64,000 nt of DNA from Methanobacterium sp. (GCA_018263005.1 JADFDH010000002.1:427393-491392); one strand, 5' to 3'. Positions 9,725-19,940 are shown, numbered from the stretch's first letter. The notes: a model not told the origin generated them from the letters alone. Program-made: numbers and translations.

Positions 9725-12430
9725 ATGAGTGATTCAGAAATCAATTTCATTATAGATGGATTAAAGCTTAAAGGTCATGAAGGCGACACAATACTTCAAG
9801 CAGCCCTCAGTAATGGGATATACATCCCCCATCTATGTTACAATCAAAGTTTAAAACCCATGGGAGCTTGTAGATTATGTCTGGTGGAAAATAAAGAGGG
9901 AAAATTAATCACCGCATGTGAAAACAAGATAACCGAAGATATGGAGATAATCACAAGCAACCATCGATTAGATAATGCTAGACTGACCGTAGCCAGTTTA
10001 TTGGTAGCCAATCATGAAACAGATTGCCTTACATGCGCTCAAAATAACCAGTGTAAATTACAGGAAATAACATCCTATTTTGGTTTAGACGAGGAAAAAA
10101 TGGGGAATTTAAGATATTCAACTAATGAAATTCCTCATGATGACTCCAATCCCTTTTTTAAGAGAAATTTAAATAAATGCGTACTCTGTGGTATATGTGT
10201 AAGAACATGTAGAGATAAACTGGGTGTAAGCGCCATTGATTTCGGTTTCAGGGGATATGAAACTAAAATTACCACATTCTCCGATGTACCCATCGTAGAA
10301 TCTAATTGCGTATCCTGTGGGGAGTGTGTAGAAGCCTGTCCAGTAGGTGCTCTGGTGCCTAAGGATAAAAATAAACCTTCCAGGGAAGTTAAAACCACAT
10401 GCACTTTTTGTGGGGTTGGTTGCGGATTATATCTGGGGATAAATGGTTCAAAGGTAGTCAGCGCTAGAGGAGACCCAGAACATCCATTAAGTCAGGGAAA
10501 CCTATGTGTTAAGGGTAGGTATGCATTTAAGTTTATTAACCATCAGGATAGATTAACCAAACCCCTTATAAGGATAAATGGTCAATTAGTGGAAGCTGAT
10601 TGGGATGAAGCCCTGGAATTTGCTGCCAGAAGACTCCAACAATTTAAAGATGATGAAAATGCAGTGAATTCATTTGCAGCCATATCATCAGCCCGCTGTA
10701 CCAACGAGGATAATTATCTTTTACAGAAATTCACACGTGTGGTGATGGGTAACAACAACGTGGACAATTCCGCACGTTCCTGCCACGCCCCCTCAGTAGC
10801 TGCCCTGGCCGAAACATTGGGTAGTGGGGCTATGAGTAATTCTATAGATGAAATAGGAGATACTAAATGTTTATTCATAATAGGAACCAATCCAAGCCAG
10901 AGTTATCCTGTATTGAACATGAGAATTATGGATGCTTTAGAAAAAGGAGCTAAACTAATAGTAGCCGATCCAAGATGCATAGAATTGGCCCAGCGGGCTG
11001 ATATTTTCCTCCAGCACCGTCCCGGAACTGATGTAGCCCTTATTATGGGATTGATCAAGGTCATAATTGACGAAAATCTGCATAATAATAATTTCATCCA
11101 GAGTAGATGTGAGAACTTTGAAGAACTTTTAGAGTCTCTCCAAGAATTTGATCTGCCGAATGTAGAAAAGATAACTGGAGTGGAAGAAGATAAAATTAAA
11201 GAAGCCGCTCGTTTATATGCCTGCACTGATCCGGCAGCTATTTTTTATTCACTGGGAATAACTGAACATTCCCATGGAACGGATAATGTTTTTGCACTAT
11301 CTAATCTGGCTTTAATAACAGGTAATATTGGTAAACCTCATTCTGGAGTTAATCCTATCCGGGGACAGAATAATGTTCAGGGATCATGTGATATGGGCTG
11401 TTTACCTAATGTTTACCCTGGTTACCAGAAAGTTGATGATTTAAATGTTAAAGATAAATTTGAGAAGACCTGGAAAACAGGATTAAGTAAGGATATGGGT
11501 ATGAAGATGCCAGAAATGATAGAATCGGCCCTTAAAGGAGATTTAAAATCTTTATATATAATGGGAGAGAATCCAGTTCTCAGCGAGCCAGATAGTACTA
11601 ATATAAGTAATGCCCTGGAGAAACTGGATTTTTTAATAGTTCAAGATCTCTTTTTAACAGAAACAGCCAGATTAGCTGATCTAGTTCTTCCTGGAGCTTC
11701 ATTCGCTGAAAAAGACGGTACCTTTGCCAATGCTGATCGTCGTGTGCAACGGGTGCGTAAAGCCATAGAACCCGTGGGAGATTCTAAACCAGACTGGCAG
11801 ATAATAGCTGAGCTAGCTCAGAGAATGGACGTTGATCATGGCTTTAATTTTAACAATGCAGAGGAAGTAGCCTCTGAAATTGCTTCTCTGGCACCTATTT
11901 ATGGGGGAATGTTCTATCATTGTCTGGAGGATGAAGGTAAACAGTGGCCCTGTTTCCATGAAGAACATGAAGGAACACCCATTTTACATAGGGATGAATT
12001 TAATACAGAAACTGGAAAAGCTAAATTCAAACCGCTTTCTTATAGGCCACCGGCAGAACTACCTGATGAAGATTATCCATTAGTACTCACCACGGGACGT
12101 ATTATCTATCATTATCACACCAGCACTATGACCGGCGCAGTAGAGGGTATGGAAGACTTATATGATCAGGATCCAGTAGAATTAAACCCTGAAGACGCGA
12201 AGAAATTAAGATTAGAAGATGGTGAATTGGTTCAGGTTATTTCTCGCAGAGGTAAGATACAGGCACATGTGAAGATTACTGAATGTTCGCCAAAAGGTTT
12301 AGTTTTCATGGCATTCCATTCTCCTACAACAAAAACCAATGTTTTAACCAATTCCGCTTGTGATCCAGTTACAAAAACTCCTGAATTTAAATACTGTGCA
12401 GTTAGGATTGAAAAGATAAGCGAGAATTAG
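9725..12430 (+). CDS. fdhA: Formate dehydrogenase catalytic subunit with NuoG-like N-terminus
   Basis: Mo/W-bis-pterin formate dehydrogenase, 901 residues. Residues 1-80 are a [2Fe-2S] domain (C38, C49, C52, C65). Residues 97-110 give the NuoG-type His-ligated cluster (H97, C101, C104, C110). Two [4Fe-4S] clusters follow (C152-C162 and C195-C205). The pterin-enzyme part begins with its own [4Fe-4S] site (C226, C229, C233, C261), and the active site reads ARSCHAPS with Cys353 as metal ligand followed by His354. It is a cysteine enzyme; no in-frame TGA is read. GAGGATTATAA precedes the ATG. It is far larger than the F420-type FdhA in this window (682 residues), and the added N-terminal clusters suit wiring to the NuoF-like partner. 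It could also work with a different partner. Confidence 0.88.
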   Translation: MSDSEINFIIDGLKLKGHEGDTILQAALSNGIYIPHLCYNQSLKPMGACRLCLVENKEGKLITACENKITEDMEIITSNHRLDNARLTVASLLVANHETDCLTCAQNNQCKLQEITSYFGLDEEKMGNLRYSTNEIPHDDSNPFFKRNLNKCVLCGICVRTCRDKLGVSAIDFGFRGYETKITTFSDVPIVESNCVSCGECVEACPVGALVPKDKNKPSREVKTTCTFCGVGCGLYLGINGSKVVSARGDPEHPLSQGNLCVKGRYAFKFINHQDRLTKPLIRINGQLVEADWDEALEFAARRLQQFKDDENAVNSFAAISSARCTNEDNYLLQKFTRVVMGNNNVDNSARSCHAPSVAALAETLGSGAMSNSIDEIGDTKCLFIIGTNPSQSYPVLNMRIMDALEKGAKLIVADPRCIELAQRADIFLQHRPGTDVALIMGLIKVIIDENLHNNNFIQSRCENFEELLESLQEFDLPNVEKITGVEEDKIKEAARLYACTDPAAIFYSLGITEHSHGTDNVFALSNLALITGNIGKPHSGVNPIRGQNNVQGSCDMGCLPNVYPGYQKVDDLNVKDKFEKTWKTGLSKDMGMKMPEMIESALKGDLKSLYIMGENPVLSEPDSTNISNALEKLDFLIVQDLFLTETARLADLVLPGASFAEKDGTFANADRRVQRVRKAIEPVGDSKPDWQIIAELAQRMDVDHGFNFNNAEEVASEIASLAPIYGGMFYHCLEDEGKQWPCFHEEHEGTPILHRDEFNTETGKAKFKPLSYRPPAELPDEDYPLVLTTGRIIYHYHTSTMTGAVEGMEDLYDQDPVELNPEDAKKLRLEDGELVQVISRRGKIQAHVKITECSPKGLVFMAFHSPTTKTNVLTNSACDPVTKTPEFKYCAVRIEKISEN

Positions 12431-12497
12431 TTTATTTATTATTTTAATTTAGTTAATACATAATTTCAAAATTTGATATTCAAAAATCAGCTGGTTG

Positions 12498-13448
12498 TTA
12501 ACATTTATTATAATAGGGTTCTCTATTGCTGATGGCCTTCTGGAATAGTTTTATCAGTTCTTCATCGGTGTTTCCTTTTCTGATGGGTTCTATTAGATCA
12601 ACCAGATTATCGTTTCTGAGTAGGCATGGTTTTAGTTTACCATCAGGGGTTATTCTGAGGCGAGTGCAGTTTTTACAGAACTCTGTATTATCCATGGGCC
12701 TTACTACTTCTATTTCCCCATCATCCAAGAAATATTTCTTCCTGTCCTGCATGAATGATCTGGTTTTCACATTGGTTGCCTTTTCCATGAGTTGGTCCTC
12801 AATGATCCCTATATCGTAGTGATAATCTTCGAAGAAATCGGTGTCAGGGCAGCTTTCTGTTTTTAGTAATTCTATTATCTGTAATATTGCTCCGCTTTCT
12901 TTACAGAACTGAAACATGTCCCATATTTCCTCATGGTTCAGTCCTCGCATTACCACCATGTTAACCTTAACCGGATAAAGCCCTACTTTTACTGCTTCCT
13001 TTATTCCCCTTTTTACCTGTTCTAAATAGTTACTTTCAGTTATAAATCTATAAGTCTTGGGATTAAGAGTGTCGAAGCTAACATTCGCCCTATTAAGACC
13101 TGATTCCTTTAGTTTTTCGGAATATTTTTCTAAAAGTATTCCATTTGTAGTTAATGAAACATCTTTAAATCCTAAAGCGGATATTTTCTTTATTATATCT
13201 ATTATATCTTCTCTAATTAATGGCTCTCCACCTGATAATCTTATCTTTTCGATTCCTAAGTTTATAGCTATTCGGGCAATTCTTTCTATTTCTGATGGGG
13301 TCATTTCGTATTTTTGGGCTATTATACCATCATGATGACAGTAAAAACAGTTTATGTTGCAGCGGTTGGTTATGGAGATGCGGAGGGATAGTACTGGCCT
13401 CTGGTAACTGTCTATTTGGATTGAATTTTTTTTAGTTTGATTTTCCAT
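12498..13448 (-). CDS. moaA: GTP 3',8-cyclase MoaA
   Basis: Radical-SAM enzyme for the first step of molybdopterin synthesis, GTP to 3',8-cyclo-GTP. The 316-residue product has the radical-SAM cluster C-x3-C-x2-C at C30, C34 and C37 (NRCNINCFYCHHDG), the SAM-binding GGEP (RLSGGEPLIRED) and a second C-terminal cluster motif (FCKNCTRLRITPDGKLKPCL) that binds GTP. A long tail with a C-terminal GG is not seen; the protein ends in YYNKC. Its ATG at 13448 overlaps the end of mobB by 17 bases, so translation is probably coupled. With mobB it serves the pterin enzymes on either side. Confidence 0.93.
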   Translation of the reverse strand: MENQTKKNSIQIDSYQRPVLSLRISITNRCNINCFYCHHDGIIAQKYEMTPSEIERIARIAINLGIEKIRLSGGEPLIREDIIDIIKKISALGFKDVSLTTNGILLEKYSEKLKESGLNRANVSFDTLNPKTYRFITESNYLEQVKRGIKEAVKVGLYPVKVNMVVMRGLNHEEIWDMFQFCKESGAILQIIELLKTESCPDTDFFEDYHYDIGIIEDQLMEKATNVKTRSFMQDRKKYFLDDGEIEVVRPMDNTEFCKNCTRLRITPDGKLKPCLLRNDNLVDLIEPIRKGNTDEELIKLFQKAISNREPYYNKC

Positions 13449-14136
13449 TTCTGATTAGCAACTCCAGCTTTTCTTGTTTTTCAGTATTATCAGTTTTCAA
13501 TGTACTTATCATGCTCATTATACTTTTTTTTAGGATGTCTTGTACAAAGGGGTTTAAAGGGATCATTTTATCATCAATGAAAAGCTCTACTTCGTTGATT
13601 TTTTTCATTTTACATTTTTCTTCTGATATTTTCCCTTTAATTATGTGTTGAGCCATTTCCTGGCAGGTTTCGTATCCACAGTAACCGCAATCATTATTTG
13701 ATATCAGTCCATAAGTTCTTTTTTCAATTAAATCTGCAAGTTGAGCTACTTCTTCAGGACTTATTTTGAAAACGTCAACGTTGGTTATGGTATAATCATC
13801 ATTGGCTTCTGTTGTTGATATTTTGGGGTAATTTTCGAATTTAAAACCTTCTATTACTATAAAATCTGGTTCATTAATGCATTTTATTTTTTTAATGATT
13901 TTATCTAACTCAAATTTTTCATTCATTAAGAAGAAGGTGCTCTCTCCTGATCCTACAACCAGTTCTGCTCCGGCTTTCTGATGTTTGAAGGTGTCTTTTC
14001 CCTCTAGATCGAAATCATGGTGGGTGTGTTTTATAGTTCCCACCTTATAACCTCTTTTAACAAGTTCACTTACTATTAATGTAACTAATGTGGTTTTACC
14101 CGTATTTTTAGTCCCTGTAATCGTTACTATCTTCAT
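13432..14136 (-). CDS. mobB: MobB GTPase fused to a C-terminal Fe-S domain
   Basis: P-loop protein of molybdopterin-guanine-dinucleotide synthesis, 234 residues. Residues 1-140 are the MobB domain: Walker A GTKNTGKTT (8-16), KHTHHDF (37-43), AGAELVVGSG and IVIEGFK. Residues 145-180 add a cysteine motif C150, C153, C158 and C175 (CGYCGYETC and a later Cys), the pattern of the small [4Fe-4S] domain seen in CO dehydrogenase/acetyl-CoA synthase and related proteins. E. coli MobB lacks it. GGAGGAGCTCT precedes the ATG. It heads a two-gene unit with moaA and is divergent from the fwd operon. The Fe-S part could sense redox or metal state or help load the cofactor; that is inference. Confidence 0.88.
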   Translation of the reverse strand: MKIVTITGTKNTGKTTLVTLIVSELVKRGYKVGTIKHTHHDFDLEGKDTFKHQKAGAELVVGSGESTFFLMNEKFELDKIIKKIKCINEPDFIVIEGFKFENYPKISTTEANDDYTITNVDVFKISPEEVAQLADLIEKRTYGLISNNDCGYCGYETCQEMAQHIIKGKISEEKCKMKKINEVELFIDDKMIPLNPFVQDILKKSIMSMISTLKTDNTEKQEKLELLIRNGKSN

Positions 14137-14433
14137 AGAGCTCCTCCTAATTAGATTAAAGATTTTTGGTTAATTCATGGTGGGAATTTTTTTAGTATTT
14201 AATTATTATTTTATCGATTATTTATATGGATTTTTATTAAAATGGAATTTTTTTTATCATTTAAATATTTTTTTCAAATTAAAAACACATGGAATTTTAA
14301 ACTATCATTAGTCTCTTTTCTTTTAATAAACCCCTATTTATTTTTTTAGAGATGTTTTTTACATTTCATATTGCTATTTTTATTCATCTGGTTAATCTGG
14401 AATGAAAGATACTTTAGATTAACCGAAACAGTA
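14137..14433. other. AT-rich gap between mobB and the fwd promoter
   Basis: About 300 bases without a gene on either strand. Runs of A and T are frequent. The mobB promoter must lie here, but several AT stretches compete and I cannot single one out. No repeat or RNA structure stands out before the fwd palindrome. Confidence 0.4.
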
Positions 14434-14450
14434 TGTGTGATTGTCACACA
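14434..14450. promoter_or_regulatory. Perfect palindrome (operator candidate) upstream of the fwd TATA box
   Basis: The 17 bases TGTGTGATTGTCACACA form two perfect 7-base arms with a 3-base centre. They end three bases before the TATA box, where a bound protein would affect TBP/TFB recruitment. A poorer copy lies at 14511-14527. No other perfect copy was noticed in the window. Confidence 0.6.
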
Positions 14451-14452
14451 AC

Positions 14453-14463
14453 ATTATATATAC
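14453..14463 (+). promoter_or_regulatory. TATA box of the fwd operon
   Basis: TTATATATA is a near-ideal archaeal box. Transcription should start about 25 bases on, near 14485, giving a leader of about 50 bases before the fwdH ATG. A second AT-only stretch at about 14486-14499 could act as an alternative box. Confidence 0.6.
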
Positions 14464-14510
14464 TTTGCTGCTATTGGTTAGTAGAAATATATATATTAAA
14501 GATGCAATAA

Positions 14511-14527
14511 AGTGTAACCAACACACA
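14511..14527. promoter_or_regulatory. Degenerate second copy of the fwd palindrome in the leader
   Basis: AGTGTAACCAACACACA keeps the GTGT...ACAC arms and the spacing of the palindrome at 14434-14450, with mismatches in one arm. It sits in the leader, 10 bases before the fwdH start codon. It may be a second, weaker binding site. Confidence 0.35.
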
Positions 14528-14537
14528 TGGTGTCTAA

Positions 14538-14999
14538 ATGCCGAAACATATAGTATCAGGGTTGAAATACTTGACAGCAGTGGAGCTCATTCGAAAGGGG
14601 CTCAGTCAAAAAGAAGTAGCTAAAATACTTGAAATGGATAGATCAACCGTTTCTCACTATTTAAATGGCAGAAATCTGTCCTGGAATTCCATAGAAGTGG
14701 CAGAAATTATTACTAAATTCTGTCCTAAGGATTTCCTGACCTTAACCTACGCTCTCTTGAACAACAGTGAAAAAACAAGAATAATCGTAAAAACTTGCTC
14801 AAAAGGTAATTACCAAGCAAAAGTAGAAGAAACATGTATAGGGTGTGGGCTATGTGCAGACACCTGTCTGATGAATGCCATTGTGTTAGATGATCTCAAA
14901 GCACAAATTGATTCCAATTGGTGCTGTGGGTGTCTTATGTGTAGGGACGTTTGTCCCACTAATTCAATAAAAATTTTGGAGGTAGAAGATGGTTGCTAA
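14538..14999 (+). CDS. fwdH: HTH plus two-cluster ferredoxin protein heading the fwd operon (FwdH-like)
   Basis: A 153-residue fusion. Residues 15-45 are a helix-turn-helix (LIRKGLSQKEVAKILEMDRS, then TVSHYLNGR). The C-terminal half holds two [4Fe-4S] motifs, C100/C103/C106/C110 and C130/C132/C135/C139. The second is irregular: CCGCLMCRDVC has an extra cysteine before the CxxC. It occupies the fwdH position of Methanothermobacter-type fwd operons. The ferredoxin half suggests electron transfer; the HTH suggests DNA binding. A redox- or metal-responsive autoregulator acting on the palindrome upstream is plausible but unproven. GGTGTCTAA precedes the ATG, and the 3' end overlaps fwdF by 11 bases. 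Confidence 0.7.
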   Translation: MPKHIVSGLKYLTAVELIRKGLSQKEVAKILEMDRSTVSHYLNGRNLSWNSIEVAEIITKFCPKDFLTLTYALLNNSEKTRIIVKTCSKGNYQAKVEETCIGCGLCADTCLMNAIVLDDLKAQIDSNWCCGCLMCRDVCPTNSIKILEVEDGC

Positions 15000-16050
15000 T
15001 ACCAAAGAAGTCATAGAAGAGGACATTTGTGTATCACGTTCATCAGCTGATGAAAAACGTGAATGGTCCTACAAAGACGAATTATGCGTTGGCTGTGGTA
15101 TATGCGCAGATATATGCCCTGTTGACGCAATAGAACTTGAGCCCATCGGCGGTATAGTAAGAACAGGCGCTAAAAAGTCTAAAATATCAATAGATGAAAA
15201 TAAATGCGTTTTGTGCGGTATGTGTAGTGTCGGATGTCCAGCTGATGCATTAGATCTAAAAATAGACAATAAATCAATTAAAGAAATGGATTCCTATCCT
15301 AAATTGATTAAATCAGCAGAGATCGATGATGAAACCTGCGTATTTTGTAAGGCATGTGAAACTGCATGTCCTAGAGAAGCAATTACCATTGCAAGAAGTT
15401 TACCGGAAAGATCTAAGCTGGTAACTGGAGAAATAGAAATTGACAAAGAAACCTGCATAGACTGTGGCATATGTGAAGAAATGTGCCCAGCAGATGCTAT
15501 AACTCTTTCACATCAAATACCAACATCAGCTGATCCCAGTGTATCTTCAGACATAGTTGTAGACAAAGATAAATGTGTATACTGTCTAATCTGTAAAAAA
15601 TCATGTCCAGTTGATGCAATCAAAGCAGCATGCCGAACATGTTCATATGGAGAATATGACCTGAACCCAGAAGACGCTGAAATTGAAGGAAGCTCATTCA
15701 TAGATGATGATTTATGTATAAACTGTGGATGGTGTCAGGAAATTTGCCCCGTAGATGCTGCAACTGTTAAAAAGGCATTTAAAGGTGAACTCAATATAGA
15801 TCAGGATAAATGTACAACCTGTGGTGCATGTGTAGACATCTGCCCATGTGACGTATTATCCTTCCCTAAACCAGCAGATTCTGGACAAATCGTTGACAAA
15901 GTATTCAAAGACGAAAAATACTGTATTTACTGTGGTGCATGTGGAAAAGTCTGCCCAGTAGAAGCTATTGATGTGAAGAGAACCGATGTGGATTATACCC
16001 CAACCAAATCCAATTCATGGAAAAACAAAATGGAATCTCTAAAATCCTAA
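14989..16050 (+). CDS. fwdF: Polyferredoxin FwdF of formylmethanofuran dehydrogenase
   Basis: Electron-carrying subunit of the tungsten formylmethanofuran dehydrogenase, 353 residues. I count eight C-x2-C-x2-C-x3-C motifs in four tandem pairs, from CVGCGICADIC near residue 30 to CIYCGACGKVC near residue 323, enough for eight [4Fe-4S] clusters. One pair carries an extra CRTC. In solved Fwd complexes this subunit forms the wire joining the catalytic cores. GGAGGTAGAAG precedes the ATG, which lies inside the end of fwdH, so the two are translationally coupled. A paralogue of similar length lies at 27451-28455. Confidence 0.93.
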   Translation: MVANTKEVIEEDICVSRSSADEKREWSYKDELCVGCGICADICPVDAIELEPIGGIVRTGAKKSKISIDENKCVLCGMCSVGCPADALDLKIDNKSIKEMDSYPKLIKSAEIDDETCVFCKACETACPREAITIARSLPERSKLVTGEIEIDKETCIDCGICEEMCPADAITLSHQIPTSADPSVSSDIVVDKDKCVYCLICKKSCPVDAIKAACRTCSYGEYDLNPEDAEIEGSSFIDDDLCINCGWCQEICPVDAATVKKAFKGELNIDQDKCTTCGACVDICPCDVLSFPKPADSGQIVDKVFKDEKYCIYCGACGKVCPVEAIDVKRTDVDYTPTKSNSWKNKMESLKS

Positions 16051-16067
16051 AACTTAGGTGATATATT

Positions 16068-16298
16068 ATGGAGCTAAAAGTAAACCAAGATAACTGCCTG
16101 GGATGTGGAGTTTGTGTTGTTGCCTGCCCGGTAAACGTATCCATAAGTCCCGAAGTAGCAGGTGGACATGGATCCAAAACAGAAGAAACAATCATGATGG
16201 TAGAAAACGGAGTAATAAAACTGTTCAGCGAAGATAAATGCACAAAATGCGGGACCTGTCAAGTATTTTGTCCTGTAGATGCAATCTGGCTGGAATGA
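16068..16298 (+). CDS. fwdG: Ferredoxin-like subunit FwdG
   Basis: A 76-residue two-[4Fe-4S] ferredoxin subunit that passes electrons between FwdF and the tungsten subunit. The motifs are CLGCGVCVVACPV near the N-terminus and CTKCGTCQVFCPV near the C-terminus, separated by an insert of about 45 residues as usual for FwdG. The ATG follows GGTGATATATT. It lies 17 bases after fwdF and 10 before fwdD. Confidence 0.9.
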   Translation: MELKVNQDNCLGCGVCVVACPVNVSISPEVAGGHGSKTEETIMMVENGVIKLFSEDKCTKCGTCQVFCPVDAIWLE

Positions 16299-16308
16299 GG
16301 TGTATAAA

Positions 16309-16839
16309 ATGACTTATGTAGAAAAACCTGCCGTTCCAAAAGTGGTTAAACTGGAAGAACCAACTGCCACCGAGCGAAAAATATTAGAAATGATGTTGAA
16401 CACTGGATCAGACATTTACCAGGGAGCATGCAAAAAAAGAGGATCCACATGTAAAGATGAGTACCGAAAAGTAGCGGGAATAGCTTATATGGACCCTAAA
16501 GACATGGCAAAATTAGGAGTGACCAACTGGGAAAGTGTAAAGGTGACCACCGATTGGGGAGAAGTAGTAGTGTATGCTGCACACTCCAGAGACGCACCTC
16601 ACGAAGGAACAATTTTCATACCAAAAGGTCCCTGGGCTAATGTAATAACCAGTCATGAAACCTACTGTTGCTGTGACCCAACCTACAAAGGAATCACCTG
16701 TACAGTGGAAAAATCTGATGAAGAAGTATTATTGATGGCAGATCTCATGAGAGCCGTCTATAAAAAATATGTTGGAGACGAGGAAAGTATACCTGAGTTA
16801 AAATCGCTCGGTGAAATGCCTGTCTTCAAAAAGAAATAA
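16309..16839 (+). CDS. fwdD: Formylmethanofuran dehydrogenase subunit FwdD
   Basis: The 176-residue subunit that corresponds to the C-terminal molybdopterin-dinucleotide-binding barrel of formate dehydrogenases; in Fwd it is a separate chain that completes the tungstopterin site with FwdB. Typical stretches are ESVKVTTDWGEVVVYAAHS and HEGTIFIPKGPWANVITSHE. The frame is open from 16279 inside fwdG, but GAGGTGTATAAA directly before the ATG at 16309 marks the true start. Confidence 0.92.
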   Translation: MTYVEKPAVPKVVKLEEPTATERKILEMMLNTGSDIYQGACKKRGSTCKDEYRKVAGIAYMDPKDMAKLGVTNWESVKVTTDWGEVVVYAAHSRDAPHEGTIFIPKGPWANVITSHETYCCCDPTYKGITCTVEKSDEEVLLMADLMRAVYKKYVGDEESIPELKSLGEMPVFKKK

Positions 16840-16845
16840 GGAGGG

Positions 16846-18206
<1,361 letters not shown>

Positions 18207-18216
18207 AGGTGATTTC

Positions 18217-19926
18217 ATGGAATACATACTAAAAAATGGAATAGTTTACGACCCGGCCAACGATATAGCCGGAGAAAAAATGGACGTCATGTTCAAGGAT
18301 GGTAAAATAGTTTCTAACGTTTCTTCTGATGCAAAAGTGCTGGATGTGACTGACAAAATTGTAATGCCTGCCGGTGTAGACCCACACGCTCACATAGCCG
18401 GGCCAAAACTCGTTGTAGGTAGAATATACAGGCCGGAAGACTCAAGAAAAGGTGTAACGCCTAAAACCGATGTTTGCCGATCAGAAAGCGGATTTTCCAT
18501 ACCTAGCTGCCCTGCAACAGGATATAGATACTCGAGAATGGGTTATGGAACTGTAGTAGAAGCTGCAGTGCCTCCACTTGAAGCAAAACACACTCATGAA
18601 GAGATCATGGCTATACCAAACATTGATGTTCCACCACTCCCCCTCTTTGGTAACAACTGGTTTGTAATGCAGTATGCAAAAGAAGATAGAATAGATGAAC
18701 TAGCTGCATTTATCTCATCTTGGTTGAAAATCGTTAAGGGTTACGGTGTTAAACTTGTAAACCCCTGTGGAAGTGAAGCATGGGGTTGGGGAATGAACGT
18801 ACATGGAATTGATGACCCTGCACCATATTGGGATGTAACCTCCAAAGAGGTTATCAGGGCACTATCTAAAGCTAATGAAATGTTAGGACTACCACACTCC
18901 ATACATGTACATGCAAACGATATTGGACACCCTGGAAACACTCCAACAACAATTGGAACCATAGACTGTGTAAAAGACATAACAAAGAACAGTGGAGTTC
19001 GAAACCAGACTATACACATGACACACCTTCAGTTCCACATATATAATGGAACTAGCTGGAGAGATGTAGAATCTGGTGCTGGGGATGTTACAGACTATAT
19101 TAACAAAAACAAACATGTAACATTTGACGTGGGACAAATAACTCTAGATGAAACCACTACCATGACAGCTGACGGACCTCATGAATACTCTCTTCATGCA
19201 CTAAACGGTCTTAAATGGGCTAATAAGGACATTGAACTGGAAACATCATCAGGACTTGTGCCTTTCATATACTCCGGAAAAAGTCCAGTACATTCTTTAA
19301 TGTGGGCGATCGGATTAGAACTGTTCCTTGGAACTGAAGATCCATGGCAAGTATGCTTGACAACAGACCATCCTAATGCAGGTCCTTTCATCCGTTATCC
19401 TAGAATTATTTCCTGGCTAATGAGTAATGAACGCCGACAGGAAATGATGGACAACAAAGAAGTCCACCCTTGGGCTCACAGAAAATCCGCACTAGCAACT
19501 ATGGACAGAGAATACGACTTCAACGAAATAGCAACCATCACCAGAGCAGGTCCAGCTAAAATCTATGGATTCAAAGACAGAGGAGCTCTTACACCAGGAT
19601 TCAACGCAGACATAGCAGTATATGACTTAAACCCTAATGACATAGATCCATCCAGAGAACCAACAGCCATAGAAGCGGCCTTCGGAGCTGCCATGTACAC
19701 CATCAAAGACGGTCAGATCCTAGTCAAAGATGGAGAAATAGTAAAAGTTGTTCCTAGCCACACCATATGGACCAATGTGAAAGGATTCGAAGAACAGGAA
19801 AACGCCATAATGGAAAAGGTAATGCCAGACTTCAACAGATTCTATACAGTCAAATTCGAAAACTACAAAGTACACGACCACTTCACACCATACCCAATTG
19901 TGGTAGATGTGCAGGCAAGTAAATAA
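18217..19926 (+). CDS. fwdA: Formylmethanofuran dehydrogenase amidohydrolase subunit FwdA
   Basis: Binuclear-metal amidohydrolase that condenses formate with methanofuran, 569 residues. The HxH metal ligands are H57 and H59 (VDPHAHIAG). The carboxylated lysine should be K179 (YGVKLVNP), matching Lys178 of the solved enzyme. Other conserved blocks are HVHANDIGHPG and TTDHPNAGP. AGGTGATTTC precedes the ATG, 11 bases after fwdB. A short relic of a second copy of this gene lies near 27320-27420. Confidence 0.94.
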   Translation: MEYILKNGIVYDPANDIAGEKMDVMFKDGKIVSNVSSDAKVLDVTDKIVMPAGVDPHAHIAGPKLVVGRIYRPEDSRKGVTPKTDVCRSESGFSIPSCPATGYRYSRMGYGTVVEAAVPPLEAKHTHEEIMAIPNIDVPPLPLFGNNWFVMQYAKEDRIDELAAFISSWLKIVKGYGVKLVNPCGSEAWGWGMNVHGIDDPAPYWDVTSKEVIRALSKANEMLGLPHSIHVHANDIGHPGNTPTTIGTIDCVKDITKNSGVRNQTIHMTHLQFHIYNGTSWRDVESGAGDVTDYINKNKHVTFDVGQITLDETTTMTADGPHEYSLHALNGLKWANKDIELETSSGLVPFIYSGKSPVHSLMWAIGLELFLGTEDPWQVCLTTDHPNAGPFIRYPRIISWLMSNERRQEMMDNKEVHPWAHRKSALATMDREYDFNEIATITRAGPAKIYGFKDRGALTPGFNADIAVYDLNPNDIDPSREPTAIEAAFGAAMYTIKDGQILVKDGEIVKVVPSHTIWTNVKGFEEQENAIMEKVMPDFNRFYTVKFENYKVHDHFTPYPIVVDVQASK

Positions 19927-19940
19927 AGGGGGTATTAAGC

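Noticed and set aside
10770..10800. Selenocysteine in the formate dehydrogenase or FwdB active sites
   Set aside because: All three active sites have a cysteine codon and no in-frame TGA is present.
7741..12430. Firm claim of electron bifurcation by the NuoF/NuoG-type formate dehydrogenase
   Set aside because: No separate NuoE-like subunit lies nearby and cofactor use cannot be read from sequence alone; kept only as a possibility.
14989..16050. DNA repeats inside fwdF
   Set aside because: The similarity is the recurring C-x2-C-x2-C-x3-C motif at protein level, not a recent DNA duplication.
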